A program made the translations under genes and the position numbers. A model generated the notes under the pieces. That model saw only the letters and a program-made list of their open reading frames with translations, ran no database searches and was not told the origin of the DNA. This document shows positions 53,958-62,162 of a DNA stretch of 64,000 nt, one piece after another (positions within the stretch are counted from its first letter, which is position 1; every line of letters begins with the position of its first letter). Source of the DNA: Bog-473 sp963730395 (lineage in GTDB: Bacteria > Actinomycetota > Acidimicrobiia > Acidimicrobiales > RAAP-2); the NCBI GenBank assembly GCA_963730395.1, contig CAVSSK010000006.1, forward strand, positions 310,001-374,000, given 5' to 3'.

Positions 53958-54045
53958 CACGGACTCGGGGTTCACCGCGTTTGATCGGGGTGCCGTCTGC
54001 ATCCGCCGTGACCTGGTCGAAAGATGTCGGTGCACTGTACATCCC
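53958..54045 (-). pseudogene. fragment of a 2-hydroxyacid dehydrogenase C-terminus
   Basis: Minus-strand words FDQVTADADGTP and EPRVRG align with FDQVTAYAEGTPSNVVNPEV at the C-terminus of the intact gene at 54866. By eye, DNA identity over about 85 bases is around three quarters, enough for common ancestry. Confidence 0.55.
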
Positions 54046-54208
54046 AAGGGCACCGCCCGGCTGCCTGCGGGCAATCAGCGACAGTCCAGGTCGTAGCGCT
54101 ATCGGGGGGAGCTGTGCACCGTCTCCCTGATGCTCCGGTCCGGGGCAATCCCGGGCAGTGTGGGGCCTGCTTGCGGCAGGCGGGCACTGCCTCGGGCCCC
54201 GGACACGA

Positions 54209-54356
54209 CGTTGTCGAAACGTTCTGCGGGGGTAGGTCCCGTCGGCTCTACTCAAGCACCACGGCTGGAGCCGAAGCTGTGGGTGGCCAGAGCCGTGTCT
54301 GCCAGCATGGTCGGTGGGTGGCCCCGATTCGACCTCACTTCGTTGGGGTCGAATCG
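54209..54356 (+). repeat. dispersed hairpin element R1, copy F
   Basis: CGTTGTCGAAACGTTCTGCG, GTCCCGTCGGCTCTAC, TGCCAGCATGGTCGG, then hairpin CGATTCGACC/GGTCGAATCG (10 bp). The stem sequence is unrelated to the GC-type stems of A-C and G, but the position is the same. Confidence 0.68.
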
Positions 54357-54397
54357 CGCCCGGACCCATGCCCCGACGGGTGCGAGGGGTTGCAGGA

Positions 54398-54499
54398 GGG
54401 CTGGATTCGCGCTGAGATTCCGCCGCCGCCGAAGAACTGAACGCCAATAGGTTCGGGGGGTGAGGTGGCCGGTTCAACCCTGTGAATTCCTCCGGGGTT
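54398..54499 (-). repeat. dispersed element R2, copy 3 (inverted)
   Basis: Minus strand: CAACCCCGGAGGAATTCACA, GGGTTGAACCGGCCACC and CCTATTGGCGTTCAGTTCTT, then CGGCGGCGG. Matches copies at 13021 and 14092. Confidence 0.72.
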
Positions 54500-54547
54500 G
54501 GGCCGCGGCTGCACCATCGGGTGCGGCCCGACCCGGGCTTCGGTGAT

Positions 54548-54669
54548 CGTTGTCGGCCTGTTGCCTTCCTTCAGCCCTGTCGGCTCTATCGGGTGACGGC
54601 CACCTTCAGTCACCCTGCAACGGGGGCGGCGATTGACCAGTCCTACCCCGGACCGCCATCGCCGCCCCC
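54548..54669 (+). repeat. dispersed hairpin element R1, copy G
   Basis: CGTTGTCGGCCTGTTGCC, TTCAGCCCTGTCGGCTCTAT, CCTTCAGTCACCCTGCAA, then a hairpin with a perfect 12-bp stem GGGGGCGGCGAT/ATCGCCGCCCCC (54622-54669). Confidence 0.72.
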
Positions 54670-54865
54670 TCTCTGTGCACCCAGTGGCACTGGGTCGTCG
54701 GACCCGACTCCTCCGAAGAGCACTCGTCGAGTTGGAGCGCCACGCGTGCAGCTCCTCGTCGTTGGGCCGCTGCGTCATGGTTCATCCTGATCCGGTCAGC
54801 TCTTGGTCCGGAGCCTCTGTGGACTTTGCGCCTGGGCCTGCACATGCTGCGACCTCGGTGTGACC

Positions 54866-55861
54866 TCAGGGCCGGTCTCGGAGATTCCGGCTCCCCAGGA
54901 CCTCGGGATTCACGACGTTGCTCGGGGTGCCCTCTGCATAGGCAGTGACCTGGTCGAAGATGTCGCTGAATTGCACGTCCCACTCCTCCCGGGTCACGTA
55001 GCCGATGTGGGGCGTGCAGACGACGTTGTCCATGTTCAGCAGCGGGTCGGCCCGGTCGAGGAGCGGCTCGGTCTCGTAGACGTCGAGGGCGGCCAGGCCC
55101 GGCCGCCCGGCCCGCAGGGCGGCGACGAGGACCCCCGGCTCGATGAGCGCGGCCCGGCTGGTGTTCACCAGGAGCGAGTCGGGCCGCATGGATGCCAGAT
55201 CGGGCGCCGTCACGATCCCCCTCGTGGCGGGCACCAGCCGCACGTGCAGGGAGAGCACGTCGCTGGCCGAGAAGAGCTCGGCGCGGTCCCGCGCCGGGGT
55301 GACGCCATCCGCTCGGGCCCGCTCCAGCGACGGGGGTCGTGACCAGGTGAGGACGTCCATCCCGAACGCCCGTCCGTACCCGGCGACGACGGCGCCGATG
55401 CGACCGTAGCCGTAGATCCCCAGGGTCTTTCCCCGCAGCGTCCGTCCCACACCGGCCTGCCAGAGCCCGGCGCGCATGGAGGCCACCTGCAGCGGCAGCT
55501 GGCGTGAGGCCGCGAGCACCAGCGCCCACGTGAGCTCGGCGGCGGCATAGGACGGGGTGCCGGCGTGCTGGTCGGAGCTCACGACGATGCCGAGCGCCGT
55601 GCAGGCGTCGACGTCGATGTGGGGGTACACGCTGCGCTGGCTGATCAGGCGCAGCTGCGGTAGCCGTTCGAGGAGCGCGGCGCGGATCTCCGTGCGCTCG
55701 CGGATCAGGACGAGCGCCTCGGTCTCTTCGAGCCGGCGTGCCAGCACGTCGGTCTCCTCGACGTGATCGGTGAAGACCGTCACGTCGTGGCCGGCCAGCT
55801 TCTCGAAGCAGGGGAGGCTGCGGAGCGTGTCGAACCAGTCATCGAGGATGGCGACCTTCAT
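54866..55861 (-). CDS. D-isomer-specific 2-hydroxyacid dehydrogenase family protein
   Basis: 331 residues. NAD-binding motif LGIYGYGRIGAVVAGYGRAF. Catalytic Arg in LVNTSRAALIEPG, Glu in LDVYETEPLL and His in CTPHIGYVTREEWD, all in the expected order. The family covers phosphoglycerate, lactate and related dehydrogenases. The N-terminus (VAILDDWFDTLRSLPCFEKL) is close to actinobacterial stand-alone members of unknown substrate. Confidence 0.88.
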   Translation of the reverse strand: MKVAILDDWFDTLRSLPCFEKLAGHDVTVFTDHVEETDVLARRLEETEALVLIRERTEIRAALLERLPQLRLISQRSVYPHIDVDACTALGIVVSSDQHAGTPSYAAAELTWALVLAASRQLPLQVASMRAGLWQAGVGRTLRGKTLGIYGYGRIGAVVAGYGRAFGMDVLTWSRPPSLERARADGVTPARDRAELFSASDVLSLHVRLVPATRGIVTAPDLASMRPDSLLVNTSRAALIEPGVLVAALRAGRPGLAALDVYETEPLLDRADPLLNMDNVVCTPHIGYVTREEWDVQFSDIFDQVTAYAEGTPSNVVNPEVLGSRNLRDRP

Positions 55862-55937
55862 CGACCCTCCCTCCTCCGCTGCTGTGTCTGGGCCTGAGAC
55901 TGGGTCTGTGACTGGGCCTGTGACTGCGTCGCCGCTC

Positions 55938-56426
55938 TCAGTCGGGGCGCTCCCAACGGACGACGTCGTCGAGCTCTCCGCTCTCGACGTCGTAGATGAG
56001 GCCGGCGATCATTCGTAGCCGCGAGAGGTACGGCGTGCGCGCCAGCAGGTCCACGTCCTCACGTAGGGCAGCGGCATGATCGTCGATGGGGAAGAAGCCG
56101 AGGTCGGCCCCCGTCATCTCGCGCAGCTCCTGATCGGTCACGCCTGCCAGGCCGCACTTCGTGTGCTGCATTACCACGGCGGTGTCCACGCCGAGCACGC
56201 CGCTCGACAGAGCCAGGCTGCGCAGCACGTCGGCCGTGACCCGGCCGCCGGCGTTGCGGATCACGTGGGCCTCCCCGAGATGGAGCCCGAGCACCGCGAA
56301 CACGTCGATCCGGGCGTCCATGCAGGTGATGACCGCGAGGTGGCGCCCGGGACGCGGGTCGGCCACGTTGGCCCGCGCAGCGGCGTAGCCCTGGTTGGCG
56401 GTGAGGAGGTCCGAGATCTGAGTCAT
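55938..56426 (-). CDS. beta-class carbonic anhydrase
   Basis: 162 residues. Zinc ligands Cys35 in VITCMDARID with the Asp37-Arg39 dyad, and His88-Cys91 in VVMQHTKCGLAG. Short, like the small beta-class enzymes of mycobacteria. It interconverts CO2 and bicarbonate. No bicarbonate transporter is adjacent; the SulP gene lies 5 kb away. Confidence 0.92.
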   Translation of the reverse strand: MTQISDLLTANQGYAAARANVADPRPGRHLAVITCMDARIDVFAVLGLHLGEAHVIRNAGGRVTADVLRSLALSSGVLGVDTAVVMQHTKCGLAGVTDQELREMTGADLGFFPIDDHAAALREDVDLLARTPYLSRLRMIAGLIYDVESGELDDVVRWERPD

Positions 56427-56476
56427 TGGTCGATGGGCCGCACGAAACTAACAGCAGCGGCGGCCGGCCGACCGAG

Positions 56477-57523
56477 TCAGGCGCGGTCGCAGAAGTTCTC
56501 CCCGTGGTGCTGGTCGAGGGTGGGGACCGCCCCGTGGCCCTCGCGCAGAGGCAGGCGGATCGGGAAGGCGGGGAAGGGGGCGCTGTCCAGCATCCCCGAG
56601 CGGTCCAGCACCGGTGCCACGGGCACGCCGGCCGCAGCGAGGCGGGTGACGAGATCGTCGCGGCGCCGGCCGGCGACCGCGGCGCGCACGGCCTGCTGCA
56701 ACTCGGCACCCCGGCGGCTCCGCGCCTCGAAGGCCAGGTCCGCAAGCTCGCCCAGACCCAGCTCGTCGCACAGAGCAGACCAGAAGTGCTGCTCGTTGAC
56801 GACGCCGAGGGCCACCTGGCCGGCGTCGGCGGTGGCGAAGAGCCCGTAGCCGGGCGTCGAGTCGGCGGGCACCGGAGCCGGCACCCCCGACGCGACACCT
56901 CTCCCGGTGTTCGCCCCCGTGCGCCCCGTCCAGCTCGCCATCACGTCGGTCATGGAGACGTCGAGAAAAGTCCCCTCCCCGCTGCTCGCGCGACCGATGA
57001 CCGCCGCGCAGATCCCGAATGCCGCAGTCAGTCCGGCGGCCAGGTCGGCGGTCGGCAGCGCCGGCAGCGTCGCCGTGCCCCCCTCCGGCGTGAGCGCACC
57101 GGCCCACGCCTGGTAGTTGACGTCGTGTCCGGGCAGCGCCGCGCGCTCGCCCTCCTGGCCGTAGCCGGAGACGGAGCAGTAGACGAGGGCGGGGTTGCGG
57201 GACCGCACCGTGGGCTCGTCCAGGCCGAGCCTCGCCATCACCCCGGGCCGGAAGCCTTCGACCAGCACGTCGGCCTGCTCGGCCAGCGCCAGCCCACGGG
57301 CGCGACCGGCGTCGTCCTTCAGGTCGAGGACGACGCTGCGCTTGCCGGCGTTGATGGACGCGAAGAGGCCCGGATAGTGGCGCATGGGGTCGCCGCCGGG
57401 CGGCTCCACCTTCAGGACGTCGGCCCCGAGCGCCACCAGCAGCGATGTCGCATAGGGCCCGGGACGCCAGATGCTGAGGTCCAGCACCCGCAGGCCGGAG
57501 AGGAGCGCCGTGGCCGCTGCCAT
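56477..57523 (-). CDS. CoA transferase (CaiB/BaiF, family III)
   Basis: 348 residues from ATG 57523. Family III words: LRVLDLSIWRPGPYATSLLV, LGADVLKVEPPGGDPMR, SVVLDLKDDAGR and the catalytic Asp in LPGHDVNYQAWAGAL, then GEGTFLDVSMTDVM. Transfers CoA between acids; substrate unknown. It is shorter than the usual 390-420 residues but ends cleanly. An acyl-CoA dehydrogenase nearby fits acyl-CoA metabolism. Confidence 0.88.
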   Translation of the reverse strand: MAAATALLSGLRVLDLSIWRPGPYATSLLVALGADVLKVEPPGGDPMRHYPGLFASINAGKRSVVLDLKDDAGRARGLALAEQADVLVEGFRPGVMARLGLDEPTVRSRNPALVYCSVSGYGQEGERAALPGHDVNYQAWAGALTPEGGTATLPALPTADLAAGLTAAFGICAAVIGRASSGEGTFLDVSMTDVMASWTGRTGANTGRGVASGVPAPVPADSTPGYGLFATADAGQVALGVVNEQHFWSALCDELGLGELADLAFEARSRRGAELQQAVRAAVAGRRRDDLVTRLAAAGVPVAPVLDRSGMLDSAPFPAFPIRLPLREGHGAVPTLDQHHGENFCDRA

Positions 57524-57565
57524 CGGCCGCAGAGTCTTGCACCCTCGGACGGGTACCCTCATCGA

Positions 57566-58216
57566 ATGCTGGGATTCTTCTCGTTCACAGAGATCACCGA
57601 TCCCTCCGCCCACGAGGCTTACAACGCCTGGCATCAACTCGACCACCTGCCCGAGCAGTTCACCGTGGACGGCATCACGTTCGGCCAGCGTTGGGTCCGC
57701 TCACCGCGGTGCCGGGCGGCCGAGGCGGCCAGCGGGCCCCTCCTCGAACCCTTCCACTACATGACGCTGTACCTGATGCGCGACGAGGGCTGCCTGCCGC
57801 CCTTCTTCGCCTTGGCGGAGCGCCTGCGCGACGAGGACCGCTTCTTCAACCCCCGGCGGGCGCTGCTCTCGGGGCCCTTCGAGGTCCTCGGCCGGTGGGC
57901 CGCGCCGCGCGTCGCGGTGTCCGCCGAGGCCGTTCCCTTCCGCCCGTCCGAAGGTGTCTACGCCGTGGTGGGGCCGCCCGTGGACGGCGGGGCGCTGGTC
58001 GACCAGCCCGGGGTTGCCGGCGCCTGGCAATTCGGCGAGCGGGAGAGCGGGCGCACCGTCACGCTCGCCTTCGTCGACGGCGACCTGTGGCAGGCGGCTT
58101 CGGCCCTGGGCCCATCCGGCGTGGGGGGGACCGGCCGACCGGTCGAATGGGCCGGCCCCTTGGAGCGTGTTGATGCCTTTCGCTGGGACTGGTTCGCTAC
58201 GCTGACGCCCCAATGA
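57566..58216 (+). CDS. hypothetical protein, possible ABM/EthD-like fold
   Basis: 216 residues. Opening MLGFFSFTEITDPSAHEAYN, AWHQLDHLPEQFTVDGITFG, as in dimeric alpha-beta-barrel proteins where NxWHxxxHxPE is a frequent motif. A second half (EGVYAVVGPPVDGGALVDQP) follows. Divergent from the CoA transferase gene (42 bases). Its TGA overlaps the next ATG (ATGA), so it is translationally coupled to the 58213 gene. Confidence 0.7.
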   Translation: MLGFFSFTEITDPSAHEAYNAWHQLDHLPEQFTVDGITFGQRWVRSPRCRAAEAASGPLLEPFHYMTLYLMRDEGCLPPFFALAERLRDEDRFFNPRRALLSGPFEVLGRWAAPRVAVSAEAVPFRPSEGVYAVVGPPVDGGALVDQPGVAGAWQFGERESGRTVTLAFVDGDLWQAASALGPSGVGGTGRPVEWAGPLERVDAFRWDWFATLTPQ

Positions 58217-59028
58217 CCAGTGGCAAGCAGTCGAAAGCCCAGCGTAGGACCGAGAACCAGCGCCGTGCCGCCGAGAAGCGGGCCGCCGAGCTGCGCCGCA
58301 AGCGCATGCGCATCGGCCTCCGCGTGGTCGGGGTCCTGGCGGTGGTCGCGATCGCTGTCGTGATCATCACCCAGGTCAGCGGGGGAGGCTCCGGCAGCGT
58401 GCCGCCCCAGTTCAAGGACCCCCACGTGCCGCTCGAGTCGATTCCGGCCTCCATGTCCTCGACCTGGGTGCAGCCGCCGGCCGGCTCGGCCGGGCCCGAG
58501 GGGGTGCCCGTGCCGAAGGGCCCGAAGCTGGCCACCCTCCTCAATGCGGCGACCGGGCAGAACGTCGGGGCCGTGCAGTGCGAGGCCGGTGAGCAGACGG
58601 TCGTCCACGTCCACTCCCATCTCACCATCTTCGTGAACGGCCAGGCCCGGGTGATCCCGTACGGCATCGGTGTCCCGGGCTTCCAGGCGGTCCAGACGGC
58701 GCAGGGCCCCTTCGTCGAGACGGGGAGCTGCTTCTACTGGCTCCACGTGCACGCCGACGACGGGATCGTCCACATCGAGTCGCCCAGCACGACGCAGGCC
58801 TTCACTCTCGGCGAGTTCTTCGACGAGTGGGGCGTCCCGCTGAGCAGCACCCAGGTCGGGCCCGCCACGGGCAAGGTGACGGTGTTCTTCACGGCGCCGG
58901 GCAAGAAGACCGGCATCTACACGGGTGACCCGCGCAACCTCCCGCTCGGGGACCACTACCAGATCCAACTCGACGTGGGCACGCCCATCGTGGCGCCGGT
59001 CCAGATCACCAACTGGGCCAACCTGTAG
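58213..59028 (+). CDS. membrane-anchored His-rich extracytoplasmic protein
   Basis: 271 residues. A basic N-terminus (KQSKAQRRTENQRRAAEKRA) and one helix (about 36-54) put the rest outside the cell. The exported domain has paired His motifs VVHVHSHLTIFVNGQ and CFYWLHVHADDGIVHIESPS, plus FTLGEFFDEWGVPL. It looks like a conserved actinobacterial family; His clusters suggest metal binding (inference). Start overlaps the preceding stop. Confidence 0.7.
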   Translation: MTSGKQSKAQRRTENQRRAAEKRAAELRRKRMRIGLRVVGVLAVVAIAVVIITQVSGGGSGSVPPQFKDPHVPLESIPASMSSTWVQPPAGSAGPEGVPVPKGPKLATLLNAATGQNVGAVQCEAGEQTVVHVHSHLTIFVNGQARVIPYGIGVPGFQAVQTAQGPFVETGSCFYWLHVHADDGIVHIESPSTTQAFTLGEFFDEWGVPLSSTQVGPATGKVTVFFTAPGKKTGIYTGDPRNLPLGDHYQIQLDVGTPIVAPVQITNWANL

Positions 59029-59033
59029 ATCAG

Positions 59034-59204
59034 GTGGAGGTCGATGCGATCGTCGTCGGCCTCGGTCCAGGGGGAGGAGGTCGCCGGCAAGCTGGCGGAG
59101 GCGGGACTCGAGGTGGTGGGCATCGAGGCGGAGCTCGTGGCGGCGAATGCCCCTCGCCCTAGTGGGGGTGCATCCCCTCCAAGATGATCGTGCGCGCCGC
59201 ACCA
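59034..59204 (+). pseudogene. N-terminal remnant of a pyridine nucleotide-disulfide oxidoreductase
   Basis: The first about 55 codons of a flavoprotein of the lipoamide dehydrogenase/mercuric reductase family: VDAIVVGLGPGG, then in a shifted frame EEVAGKLAEAGLEVVGIEAE, and GGECP...WGCIPSKMIVR with the redox Cys pair, a stop codon lying between them. Everything after is missing and the hydrolase gene follows directly. A truncated, frame-broken gene. Confidence 0.7.
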
Positions 59205-59214
59205 TGATCTGTGC

Positions 59215-60112
59215 CTACCCCACGTTCCACCGCGCCATCGACTGCGCGTTGTGGTCGCCGCCGAGCAGTGCGGCGAAGATGGCCGGCGCCTGATGCGGCA
59301 GCAGCGACAGGTGACCCTCGCCCGGGACGACGGTCACCGTGGCCTGGGGGATGTGCGTCTGGAGGAAGGTGCGGTAGCCGGGCGGGCCGGTGCGGTCGTC
59401 TGACCCCTCCCAGATCTGCACCGGCACCTTTACCTCCTCGAGGGAGAAGCCCCAGGGTTCGCCGAAGATCCGGTAGTCGTGCACGCACCCCTTCGTCCCC
59501 TGGCGCACCGCCTCACGCACGAAGGCCAGGGCGAGGTCGGGCGGACCCCATTCGGTGAGGATGGTGCGGTCGGCGGGCGGGAACGAGCGCATGGCGGCGC
59601 GCATGAGACGGGCATTGCTGGTGCTGACGATGCTGGTGTTGATGACGGCGGAGGCCAGCCAAGGGGCTCGCTGCGCGAGGAGCAGGAGAGTCCGGTCCTC
59701 CATCGTGAGTCCGCGGGTCGTGCCGTAGAGGTCGAGGGGAACCGAGCTCGAGAGCAGCGCGGCCGCTGTGACCCGGCCGTGCATCGTGGCGGCGCAGACA
59801 GCGGCGTACGGGCCACCCGCGGACCATCCCATCACGGCGAAGCGCCCGATGCCGAGTGCGTCGGTGAGCTGCTCGACGTCGCCCGGCCAGTCGGTCAGCC
59901 GGCGCCCGGGCTGGTAGGTGGAGAGCCCGATGCCGGGACGGTCGGGGGAGATGAGCCGAACACCCTTGGCGACGGCGGCGTCGCGGGCGGGAGCGGCGTC
60001 GAGGCGGGAGCTCAGCCCGCCGTGGAAGCTCAGGACGGGAAAGCCCGACCGGGTCCCCGTACTCCTCGTAGGCCAGCTCCCTGCCGTCGGGCAGGGTCAC
60101 GGAGGCGGTCAC
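59215..60112 (-). CDS. alpha/beta hydrolase, one frame break near the N-terminus
   Basis: GTG 60112: VTASVTLPDGRELAYEEYGD, then a one-base change near 60045 leads to FPVLSFHGGLSSRLDAAP, VRLISPDRPGIGLSTYQPG and the nucleophile elbow VMGWSAGGPYAAV (Ser). The late acid is in WEGSDDRTGP and His in VVPGEGHLSLL. Total about 298 residues, as usual for the fold. Function within the superfamily unknown. Confidence 0.8.
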
Positions 60113-60231
60113 GCCTGCGCTGTCCTCTTCCCGCCCGTCGGACAGGAGGCAGCGACAGCGCCCCGGACGGGGTGCCCGATCCGTGGTGGGTGAGCAGGTA
60201 CCCGCACGAAAGCACGCTATAGGGTGCGGGC

Positions 60232-61422
60232 ATGAGTGCGAACGTCGACGAATTGGTTGACGGCCTGCTGGCCGACCTCCCCCCTGCGAGCACACCGGCG
60301 CAGCAGTTCTTCGGGGAGCAGTTCGACCGCGGCCTGGCCTGGGTGCACTTCCCGCCCGGAAGTGGTGGCCTCGGGCTGACGCCCAAGGACCACCAGCGCG
60401 CACAGTCACGCCTGCACGACGGGGGCGCCCCGGCGGCCGGAGTGCGGAACCCCATTGGCTACGGCATGTGCGCGCCGACGATCGTCACCCACGGGACGCT
60501 CGAGCAGAAGGAGCGATTCCTGCGGCCGCTCTTCACCAACGAGGAGATCTGGTGTCAGCTGTTCAGCGAGCCTGGGGCGGGATCGGACGTCGCCGGCCTG
60601 TCGACCCGGGCCGAGCGCGATGGCGACGAGTGGGTGCTCAACGGGCAGAAGGTCTGGACGACATTGGCCCACATCTCCTCCTTCGGGCTGATCGTGGCGC
60701 GCACGAACCCGGACGTGCCCAAGCACAGGGGGATGACGGCCTTCCTGGTCGACATGAAGGCACCCGGCGTCGAGGTGCGACCGTTGTTCCAGATCACGGG
60801 TGAGGCGGAGTTCAACGAGGTCTTCTTCACCGACGTGCGCATGCCCGACGGCACGCGCATCGGCGACGAGGGAGAGGGGTGGCACGTCGCCGTCACGACG
60901 CTCATGAACGAGCGGGTCTCCATCGGGGGAGCGGTCACCCGGCGCGGCGGCGGCCCGGTCGCCGAAGCCATACGGATCTGGAAGGAGCGTTGGCAGGGGG
61001 ACACCTCGCCCCACGCGCTCGCCCTGCGCGACCGTGTGGTTGCCAGCTACATCCGCAGCGAGGCGTACTCCATGACCAACATGCGGGCCGCCCAGACCCG
61101 GAAGGCGGGCACGCCGGGACCCGAGGGCTCGGTCGCCAAGCTCGCCTTCGCCGAGGAGAACAAGCGCGTCTACGACCTCTGCATGGACCTGTTGGGCAAC
61201 GACGCCATGCTGTTCCCGGCGGGTTACCCGATGGTCAGGCCGGACCTGGTCGGCATGGGTTCGCCCGACGTGCACAAATTGTTCCTGCGGGTGCGGGCCA
61301 ACTCCATCGAGGGCGGCACCTCCGAGGTGATGCGCAACATCCTGGGGGAGCGGGTGCTCGGGCTCCCGGGCGACGTCCGCACCGACAAGGAACTGGCCTG
61401 GAAGGACGTCCCGCGCAGCTGA
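60232..61422 (+). CDS. acyl-CoA dehydrogenase family protein
   Basis: 396 residues. FAD/substrate motifs: CQLFSEPGAGSDVAGLSTRA, DEWVLNGQKVWTTLAHISSF, GEAEFNEVFFTDVRMPDGTR and NSIEGGTSEVMRNILGERVL. The catalytic base is probably in the SIEGGTSEV region or earlier and not assigned. Intact; followed 13 bases later by rpiA. It oxidises an acyl-CoA of unknown chain. Confidence 0.92.
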   Translation: MSANVDELVDGLLADLPPASTPAQQFFGEQFDRGLAWVHFPPGSGGLGLTPKDHQRAQSRLHDGGAPAAGVRNPIGYGMCAPTIVTHGTLEQKERFLRPLFTNEEIWCQLFSEPGAGSDVAGLSTRAERDGDEWVLNGQKVWTTLAHISSFGLIVARTNPDVPKHRGMTAFLVDMKAPGVEVRPLFQITGEAEFNEVFFTDVRMPDGTRIGDEGEGWHVAVTTLMNERVSIGGAVTRRGGGPVAEAIRIWKERWQGDTSPHALALRDRVVASYIRSEAYSMTNMRAAQTRKAGTPGPEGSVAKLAFAEENKRVYDLCMDLLGNDAMLFPAGYPMVRPDLVGMGSPDVHKLFLRVRANSIEGGTSEVMRNILGERVLGLPGDVRTDKELAWKDVPRS

Positions 61423-61435
61423 GCGCACTCGTGTT

Positions 61436-62086
61436 GTGACGGCGCCCGACATCCCCGCCGAGAAGCACGCCGCCGCGCTCGCCGCAGCGTCACTGGTCGA
61501 AGACGGCATGGTGGTCGGGCTGGGGACGGGCTCGACGGTGGCCGAGCTGGTCCCGGCGCTGGGGCGGCGCCACTTGTCCATCACGTGCGTGGCCACATCG
61601 CCGGCGACCGCGGAGCTCGCGGTCGCCCATGGCCTCGACGTGCGCCCGTTCTCCGACATCGCCCGTCTCGATCTGGCGATCGACGGGGCCGACCAGGTCG
61701 ACCCGGTCGGCTGGCTGGTCAAGGGCGGGGGAGGGGCGCACACCCGGGAGCGGATCGTGGCCGCGGCGGCCGACCGCTTCGTGGTGATCGTGTCGTCGGA
61801 CAAGCCGGTCCGACGCCTGCATCCCCCCGTCCCGCTCGAGCTGCTGGCATTCGGCTTGGCCGCCACGCTGCGCGCGTTGCCCGGCACGGCGCGGCGCGAT
61901 GCGCCTCCCACACCCGACGGCGGCATCCTCGCCGATTACCGCGGCGAGATCGTCGACCCGGCGCAGCTGGCCGACTGGCTCGATGCCGTCCCCGGCGTGA
62001 TCTCGCACGGCCTGTTCCCGCCCTCCATGGTCACGACCGTCATCGTGGCCCGGGGCGACGAGGTGGAGGCGCGTCAGATCCGCTGA
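61436..62086 (+). CDS. rpiA: ribose-5-phosphate isomerase A
   Basis: 216 residues from GTG 61436. VVGLGTGSTVAELVPAL, DLAIDGADQVDPVGWLVKGG, GGAHTRERIVAAAADRFVVI, SSDKPV and GGILADYRGEI are the standard RpiA motifs with active-site Asp, Lys and Glu. Pentose phosphate pathway enzyme, slightly shorter than the usual 220-230. Confidence 0.9.
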   Translation: MTAPDIPAEKHAAALAAASLVEDGMVVGLGTGSTVAELVPALGRRHLSITCVATSPATAELAVAHGLDVRPFSDIARLDLAIDGADQVDPVGWLVKGGGGAHTRERIVAAAADRFVVIVSSDKPVRRLHPPVPLELLAFGLAATLRALPGTARRDAPPTPDGGILADYRGEIVDPAQLADWLDAVPGVISHGLFPPSMVTTVIVARGDEVEARQIR

Positions 62087-62162
62087 GCCATCGGGCTCGG
62101 GACCACGCCACGCACCCCGAGGATGGTGCGCCGATCGGCGTCGGTGCCCTCGCGGAGCGCCG

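Larger units (their letters stand above)
53925..54865. other. gene-poor stretch dense in repeats and fragments
   Basis: Contains a hydroxyacid-dehydrogenase fragment, R1-F, R2 copy 3 and R1-G in 0.7 kb. No intact gene was seen. Confidence 0.55.

Noticed and set aside
52744..54477. 577-codon minus frame
   Set aside because: Out-of-frame read of the repeat-transpeptidase gene; only its far upstream part (the dehydrogenase fragment) is real similarity.
15372..54669. R1 as a coding repeat (peptide like VVETLCQIQSGRLYF)
   Set aside because: Spacing between the two boxes varies by single bases among copies, so no common reading frame exists.
15372..54669. R1 or R2 as CRISPR repeats or integron attC sites
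   Set aside because: No regular spacing, no cas or integron integrase genes, and no RYYYAAC/GTTRRRY core pair.
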